From: Sutterella sp.
Lineage (GTDB): Bacteria > Pseudomonadota > Gammaproteobacteria > Burkholderiales > Burkholderiaceae_F
Length of the DNA stretch: 9,290 nt
Direction of reading: 5' to 3'
NCBI GenBank assembly: GCA_003488465.1
Contig: DNLN01000027.1
Location: 5,194 to 14,483, forward strand
Numbering within the stretch: position 1 is the first letter of the stretch; every line of letters starts with the position of its first letter. Below are positions 5,123-9,290 of this stretch, in pieces. The notes under the pieces were generated by a model. The model did no database searches, was not told the DNA's origin, and saw only the letters and a program-made list of their open reading frames with translations. Made by a program: the position numbers and the translations under genes.

Positions 5123-6757
5123 ATGTCAACCAACAACATGAAGCCCTTTGCGATCACGCTGGATGTGGGATCGTCATTGGAAAACCGCACGGGTTCCTGG
5201 AGAACGATGCGGCCGACGTATGTGAGCCGCACGCCGCCCTGCAATCATCAGTGTCCGGCGGGAGAAAAGTGCCAGGCATGGCTCTTTCTTGCCGAAAGCG
5301 GCAGCTACCGCGAGGCCTGGGGCGAGATCGTCCGCGAAAATCCCTTCCCCGCCACGATGGGCCGCGTGTGCTACCACACGTGCGAGACGGCCTGCAACCG
5401 CGGCCGGCTCGATGAGAGCGTGGGCATCAATTCCGTGGAGCGATTCCTTGGCGACCACGCCCTTGCCAAGGGCTGGGAGTTCATTCAGCCCAAGATCGAA
5501 ACGGGCAAGAAGGTGCTCGTCGTGGGCGCCGGTCCTGCGGGGCTTTCGGCCGCCTATCAGCTGCGCCGCCGCGGTCACAGCGTGACCGTGCTGGAGGGCG
5601 CCGAGCAGCCGGGCGGCATGATGCGCTACGGCATCCCCAAGTACAGGCTACCGCGTGAAATTCTCGATGCCGAGATCGCCCGCATCAAGGCGCTCGGCGT
5701 CAGGATCGAGTGCGGCCGCAATGTCGAGGATCTTGAACAGGTGATGAAGGAGGGCGGCTACGACGCCGCGTTCCTCGCTGTGGGCGCGCATCTGGCGCGC
5801 CGCGCCTACATCCCCGCTGGCGACGCAAGCCGCGTGATGGACGCCGTGAGCGTTCTGAAGGACGTCGAGCAGGGGACGGGCGCCATGCTCGGCCGGCGCG
5901 TCGTCGTCTACGGAGGCGGCAACACGGCAATCGACGTTGCCCGCACGATGAAGCGCATGGGCGCCGAGCCCCTGCTCGTGTACCGCAGAACCCGCGAGAA
6001 GGCTCCCGCGCATCAGACCGAGATCGCCGAGGCGCTTGAGGAAGGCGTTTCCATGAAGTGGCTTTCGACCGTGAAGGAGGCCGCGGGCGGAGAGATCAAG
6101 ATCGAGAAGATGGTGCTTGACGAGAACGGCAAGCCCCAGCCCACGGGCGAATTCGAGACGATCGCCGCCGATTCTCTCGTGCTTGCGCTCGGACAGCAGA
6201 CGGATCTCTCGCTGCTGGCACGCATGAAGAACCTCAAGATCGAAAACGGTGAAGTGCAGGTCGACAGCCTCATGCAGACGAGCGTTCCGGGCGTGTTTGC
6301 CGGAGGCGACATGGTGCCGGGCGAAAAGAACGTCACCACGGCCATCGGCCACGGCAAGAAGGCCGCGCTCGCGATCGACGCGTACCTTGACGGGCGCGTG
6401 TACGAGCCTGTGAAGGAAAAGCCGATTGCCGTGTACGAGCGGCTGCACACCTGGTACTACGCAGACGCGCCGAAGATGGTCCGCCAGATGCTTGACATCG
6501 CGCGGCGCACGTCGACCTTCGATGAGGTGCAGTACGGCCTTACCGAAGAGAACGCGCTCTTTGAGGCGCGCCGCTGCATGAGCTGCGGCAACTGCTTTGA
6601 GTGCGATAACTGCTACGGCGTGTGTCCGGACAACGCAGTGATCAAGCTCGGGCCGGGACAGAAGTTCCGCTTCAACTACGACTACTGCAAGGGCTGCGGC
6701 ATCTGCGCCAACGAGTGTCCGTGCGGCGCGATCGACATGGTCGCCGAGGACATCTAG
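5123..6757 (+). CDS. GltD-type FAD/NAD(P) oxidoreductase fused to a 2[4Fe-4S] ferredoxin domain
   Basis: The product is 544 residues; AGGAG ends 6 bases before the ATG. Residues of about 35-115 are the N-terminal Fe-S domain of the glutamate synthase small subunit/dihydropyrimidine dehydrogenase family, with Cys40, 44, 50 and Cys83, 87, 91. FAD binding: VLVVGAGPAGLSAAYQL (131-147) then GGMMRYGIP-x-YRLP (164-177). NAD(P) binding: VVYGGGNTAIDVARTM (261-276) followed by YRRTREKAPAH. The closing FAD motif is VFAGGDMVPG (391-400) with TAIGHGKKAA. Residues 485-534 form a bacterial-type ferredoxin: Cys491, 494, 497, 501 and Cys522, 525, 528, 532, each set ending CP, plus extra Cys485, Cys488 and Cys534. 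As last gene of the operon it most likely moves electrons between the 2-oxoacid enzyme and NAD(P), its tail replacing the missing delta subunit. NADH versus NADPH is undecided. Confidence 0.88.
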   Translation: MSTNNMKPFAITLDVGSSLENRTGSWRTMRPTYVSRTPPCNHQCPAGEKCQAWLFLAESGSYREAWGEIVRENPFPATMGRVCYHTCETACNRGRLDESVGINSVERFLGDHALAKGWEFIQPKIETGKKVLVVGAGPAGLSAAYQLRRRGHSVTVLEGAEQPGGMMRYGIPKYRLPREILDAEIARIKALGVRIECGRNVEDLEQVMKEGGYDAAFLAVGAHLARRAYIPAGDASRVMDAVSVLKDVEQGTGAMLGRRVVVYGGGNTAIDVARTMKRMGAEPLLVYRRTREKAPAHQTEIAEALEEGVSMKWLSTVKEAAGGEIKIEKMVLDENGKPQPTGEFETIAADSLVLALGQQTDLSLLARMKNLKIENGEVQVDSLMQTSVPGVFAGGDMVPGEKNVTTAIGHGKKAALAIDAYLDGRVYEPVKEKPIAVYERLHTWYYADAPKMVRQMLDIARRTSTFDEVQYGLTEENALFEARRCMSCGNCFECDNCYGVCPDNAVIKLGPGQKFRFNYDYCKGCGICANECPCGAIDMVAEDI

Positions 6758-6765
6758 TCCGGGAA

Positions 6766-6780
6766 GCCTTTGGCAAAGGC
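6766..6780. terminator. Small hairpin after the oxidoreductase operon
   Basis: GCCTTT (6766-6771) pairs with AAAGGC (6775-6780) around a 3-base loop, 8 bases after the operon's stop codon. No T-run follows on the plus strand, so alone it would be a weak terminator; it may protect the mRNA end or assist the larger hairpin just downstream. Confidence 0.35.
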
Positions 6781-6783
6781 AGA

Positions 6784-6824
6784 AAACGGCCGCCTGCTTC
6801 GTGAGAAGGTTCAGGCGGCCGTTT
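6784..6824. terminator. Bidirectional terminator hairpin between convergent genes
   Basis: AAACGGCCGCCTG (6784-6796) pairs perfectly with CAGGCGGCCGTTT (6812-6824), a 13-bp stem. The 15-base loop contains CTTC-GTGA-GAAG, which can fold into an inner 4-bp stem. Transcripts from the left end in TTT; transcripts from the right end in TTTT (complement of 6783-6786). It serves the oxidoreductase operon (stop 6757) and the minus-strand chaperone gene (stop 6847). Confidence 0.7.
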
Positions 6825-6846
6825 GCGTCTGTGCGGCGGAATGCCG

Positions 6847-7281
6847 CTAGATCCTGAGCGCTCCCGCTTGCAGATCGAAGGGCTCGAACTCACTCTTTGC
6901 TGCGCCCGAGGCCGGCAGAGCGAGCCAGTCCCTCCAGTAGCGCACGGCAAGCAAAAAGACGCTGAGCGCCTTTTCAAAGTCCGGATACGTCCAGTCGCCC
7001 TCGAGGATGCGGCAGAGCGTGAACTGTCCGCTCTTGTCGTCAATCCCGATGCAGGCGTAGCCGGTTTCGAGCCCGAGGTTCGCCGCCCTCAGAAGCCGGG
7101 GCAGATCAGCTTCGTGCCCTTCGGCGGGCGCAATGTCGGCCATGATGAAGAGTCGGCCGTCGTTCAGCTCGAACGAGACTTCATCTTCGTCGAAAATCAC
7201 GCCGCAGGTGCCGCTTTCGGGTAGTGCAAGCTTTATTCCGAGCGTCTGGCCGAGTTCTGTAATGAGTGCTGGGAACTGCAT
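6847..7281 (-). CDS. CesT/Tir-type type III secretion chaperone
   Basis: The product is 144 residues, the usual size for class I type III chaperones (about 120-160). It is acidic: I count 23 Asp/Glu against 11 Lys/Arg. The fold pattern matches the CesT family: an N-terminal helix (MQFPALITELGQTLGIKL), then strands with an acidic turn (FDEDEVSFEL, residues 30-39), DGRLFIMADI (41-50), the helix LPRLLRAANLGL (60-71), strands GYACIGIDDKSGQFTLCRIL, and a final helix with LSVFLLAVRYWRDWL (106-120). Such proteins are cytoplasmic dimers that bind an effector's N-terminal region and deliver it to the secretion ATPase. GAGG (7290-7293) lies 8 bases before the start and touches the stop codon of the upstream large gene, so the two are likely translationally coupled. 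Family assignment is by pattern and memory, without a profile search. Confidence 0.72.
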   Translation of the reverse strand: MQFPALITELGQTLGIKLALPESGTCGVIFDEDEVSFELNDGRLFIMADIAPAEGHEADLPRLLRAANLGLETGYACIGIDDKSGQFTLCRILEGDWTYPDFEKALSVFLLAVRYWRDWLALPASGAAKSEFEPFDLQAGALRI

Positions 7282-7289
7282 GGATCAAT

Positions 7290-7293
7290 CCTC
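7290..7293 (-). promoter_or_regulatory. Ribosome binding site overlapping the upstream stop codon
   Basis: On the minus strand the large gene ends in TAG (7295-7293) and the chaperone's GAGG begins at that same G (7293-7290), 8 bases before ATG 7281. The 11-base gap and shared bases point to coupled translation of secreted protein and chaperone. Confidence 0.65.
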
Positions 7294-9290
7294 TAGAGCT
7301 TCATGTATTCATCCATCGAGAGCAGCTTCTGGCCGAAGGCGACATTCGTGATGCCCTGGCCATCCGGGTGGCTGCTCAGATTGACATCAAACGTGAACGA
7401 TACCGTCTTGGCTCCATAGGGAATGGATTGGCCGTCGAATTTGGAATTGTCTGCATAGCCGAGCATGTATGGAGTGCTGACCGTAATGCGTGCGGTGGTC
7501 TTGTCTTCGGAAACCTGGACCGTGTAATGCGAGGGCTTACCGAAAATAGCCTGCTGGACAGTCTCTCCGCCCTGGCCGGGAGCAAAGGTGATGCCGGTGG
7601 CGTCGGGAACCGCCTCCAGGGGCTGCATGTTGGGCAGAATGCCTGTGCTGTGGGTCAAGGCCAAGGAAGCCCAGACGCGCTGATTCATGATCTTGCTCAC
7701 GAACTGGCGGTCCTTTTCGTTCGGGAATTCCCGCTTCATGATCGCCCTAGTCTGCTCGGTGGATTCCTCATTGTCACCACGGCCGATTTTCTGACCATTG
7801 ATGGAGTATTCGCTGCGGTTTGAGTCGAGCAGCATGCTCTTGTAGACGGAGTCATCGTACTTGTCGGCTTCGCCAGGGGCGTCGGCAAGTTTGGAGTAAT
7901 CGTCAACGAACGTTTCCTTGAAAATGTTGTTGAGCTGTTCTCTGCCCTGCTCCATGCCCGTGAACGTATCCCAGTTCTGGAACCTCGGCATGATCTGAGC
8001 GAGATACTGCTTGGATGCTTCGGCACTTTTTCCGACAAGCGGCAGACCGGCGATGAATTCCTTGAGAAGCGGCTTCATGGCATCGTTGACGCTTTGCGCG
8101 TGCTGGTTGTAGAGCGCCTCGGCCTGCTGTTTTTGGATTTGCAGCAGTGTCTTCAGATTCATGCCGTCGATCGCCTTGCGGGCATCCTCGGGATTCTTGG
8201 CGTTCTTGAGCACGTTGCCGAGCGTCTCATCGGCAAGAAGATCGTCGGCAATCCCGCCGATGGCGCGATTGTTCAGGTGCAGACCGATTTCTTGGGCAGC
8301 CTGGCCGATTTCACTGTGCATGACGTTCTTGAGCGCCACGTTGAGCAGCTCTTTTTCGAGGACGCCCTTGACCCTCTGCGTGTTGATGGGCGACCTAAAG
8401 CCGGTATCGGTGATTTTTGAGCCGAGCATGCCGCCGCTCGGCAGGGTGCGGTCCATGATTTCAAGGAGCGTGCCGGGCAGAGCGTTCTCACCGAAACGCT
8501 CTCGCATTGAGTTCACCGTGTTCGTTAGGGCCTGGTTGATGCCGGTGAGCGTTTGGGCGAGCTTCATTTTTTCACCCACGGCCGCTGCTTCGGCCGGAGT
8601 CTTGGCGTTGCTCAGTTCGTTTGCGAGCCCGGGCTGCAGGAGCAGGGAAGCAATCACATCCTTGATTTCGACGCGCTTGTAAACGTCCATGCTCTCAGCA
8701 ATTTCCTTGCCCTGATTGACAAGTACCTGACGGTTCAGCATCGGCTGAAGATTATTGCGCAACAAATCCTTGAAGCCTTCGGGACTGACGAGATCCCGAC
8801 TGTTCTTGATGGCGTTGAAGAAGGATGCGTTCAACGACATGCCGGTCTGATTGGCAGCGGTTTTGAACAGCTGGCCGAGTCCCTGTCCCTCGGGGACGAG
8901 GGCGCTGCCATAGGTGTTCCTGAGATCGGCGAGCACTTCGTTGGCGGCCTGCTGGTACTGTGCGGGCAACTCGGTATTCTTGCTGAAGCCCTGCAGCAGG
9001 GCGGACTTCAGTTTGTCGGCTTCAGGGCCGGCGGCGGGCAGGGGGTTGGCCTGACCGGCCACGCGGGGCTCGCCGTTGGGCGCCTGGCTCGCCCTGGAAA
9101 AGAGTGCCTTGATGCCCCTCCAGGCAAGCGGAATCAGTTCCGACAGGCCAACCGTAAAGATGCCCGCGGCCACGCGGCCGAATGTTTTCCATCCCGAGGA
9201 CCTGGCATTGGCAAGTTCTTGTGGGACGTTTGCCTGCTCGTTGTTGACAACCTGTTCGTTCGGAACCGTGTTTTGAGCGGGATTGAGATT
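7293..9290 (-). CDS. Large protein of unknown function, candidate type III effector (5' end outside window)
   Basis: The frame is open from the stop codon at 7293-7295 to the right window edge, giving 665 visible residues and no true start. A GTG at 9171-9173 is not a convincing start, since it has no Shine-Dalgarno site and coding sequence continues before it. The first 39 visible residues are polar (8 Asn, 4 Gln). Residues 40-57 form one hydrophobic stretch (AAGIFTVGLSELIPLAW) that could be a membrane segment or a chaperone-protected helix. From about 90 to 500 the chain looks mainly helical, with no catalytic motif I recognise. The last 138 residues (528-665) look beta-rich, with HYTVQVSEDK-TTARITVSTPYML and KTVSFTFDVNLSS. 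No Sec signal is visible, though the N-terminus is missing. The coupled CesT-like gene suggests a secreted effector or translocator-like protein; this rests on context only. Confidence 0.7.
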   Translation of the reverse strand, partial: NLNPAQNTVPNEQVVNNEQANVPQELANARSSGWKTFGRVAAGIFTVGLSELIPLAWRGIKALFSRASQAPNGEPRVAGQANPLPAAGPEADKLKSALLQGFSKNTELPAQYQQAANEVLADLRNTYGSALVPEGQGLGQLFKTAANQTGMSLNASFFNAIKNSRDLVSPEGFKDLLRNNLQPMLNRQVLVNQGKEIAESMDVYKRVEIKDVIASLLLQPGLANELSNAKTPAEAAAVGEKMKLAQTLTGINQALTNTVNSMRERFGENALPGTLLEIMDRTLPSGGMLGSKITDTGFRSPINTQRVKGVLEKELLNVALKNVMHSEIGQAAQEIGLHLNNRAIGGIADDLLADETLGNVLKNAKNPEDARKAIDGMNLKTLLQIQKQQAEALYNQHAQSVNDAMKPLLKEFIAGLPLVGKSAEASKQYLAQIMPRFQNWDTFTGMEQGREQLNNIFKETFVDDYSKLADAPGEADKYDDSVYKSMLLDSNRSEYSINGQKIGRGDNEESTEQTRAIMKREFPNEKDRQFVSKIMNQRVWASLALTHSTGILPNMQPLEAVPDATGITFAPGQGGETVQQAIFGKPSHYTVQVSEDKTTARITVSTPYMLGYADNSKFDGQSIPYGAKTVSFTFDVNLSSHPDGQGITNVAFGQKLLSMDEYMKL

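Noticed and set aside
3882..5129. Open frame of 415 codons on the minus strand opposite the beta subunit gene
   Set aside because: It is an antisense shadow of PorB with low-complexity Arg/His/Gly sequence and no ribosome binding context.
7266..7823. Plus-strand open frame of 185 codons opposite the C-terminal part of the large protein
   Set aside because: No ribosome binding site and no family resemblance; it is the shadow of the long minus-strand frame, which is supported by coupling to the chaperone gene.
9171..9173. GTG as the start of the large minus-strand protein
   Set aside because: No Shine-Dalgarno sequence precedes it and the frame stays open with protein-like sequence to the window edge, so the gene is treated as partial.

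Overview
The window looks like chromosomal DNA of a GC-rich, anaerobic or facultatively anaerobic proteobacterium. My best guess is a host-associated member of the Burkholderiales such as Sutterellaceae. The clues are the small conserved protein at the left edge, an H1-like Lys/Ala tail protein, an oxygen-sensitive-type 2-oxoacid:ferredoxin oxidoreductase, and a type III secretion style chaperone/secreted-protein pair. The taxonomic placement is inference; there is no rRNA or other marker gene here.

Left part (1-1904). The 3' end of a small + strand gene (to 221) converges on a - strand gene (302-1234), and a minus-strand intrinsic terminator lies between them (242-272). The - strand gene encodes a DUF1801-like globular domain joined to a histone-H1-like Lys/Ala/Pro tail. 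Upstream of it, on the same strand, is a small lipoprotein (1371-1904) resembling the DUF3455 family. The 136-base gap between these two genes holds a plausible sigma-70 promoter for the H1-like gene.

Centre (2169-6757). Four closely spaced + strand genes, each with an AGGAG ribosome binding site, form one operon: gamma, alpha and beta subunits of a thiamine-diphosphate 2-oxoacid:acceptor oxidoreductase (most like pyruvate:ferredoxin oxidoreductase), then a GltD-type FAD/NAD(P) flavoprotein that ends in a 2[4Fe-4S] ferredoxin domain. No separate delta (ferredoxin) subunit is present; the flavoprotein's tail probably supplies it. The predicted complex oxidises a 2-oxoacid with CoA and passes electrons through Fe-S clusters to FAD and then NAD(P)+, or runs in reverse. 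The operon diverges from the lipoprotein gene across 264 bases and ends at a strong hairpin (6784-6824) shared with the convergent genes on its right.

Right part (6847-9290). Two - strand genes with less GC-rich sequence: a large protein of unknown function whose N-terminus lies beyond the window (at least 665 residues), followed by an acidic 144-residue CesT/Tir-type chaperone. The chaperone's ribosome binding site overlaps the stop codon of the large gene. This layout is typical of a type III secretion effector and its dedicated chaperone, and it is the most interesting part of the window. No RNA genes, insertion sequences, CRISPR arrays or attachment sites were seen.
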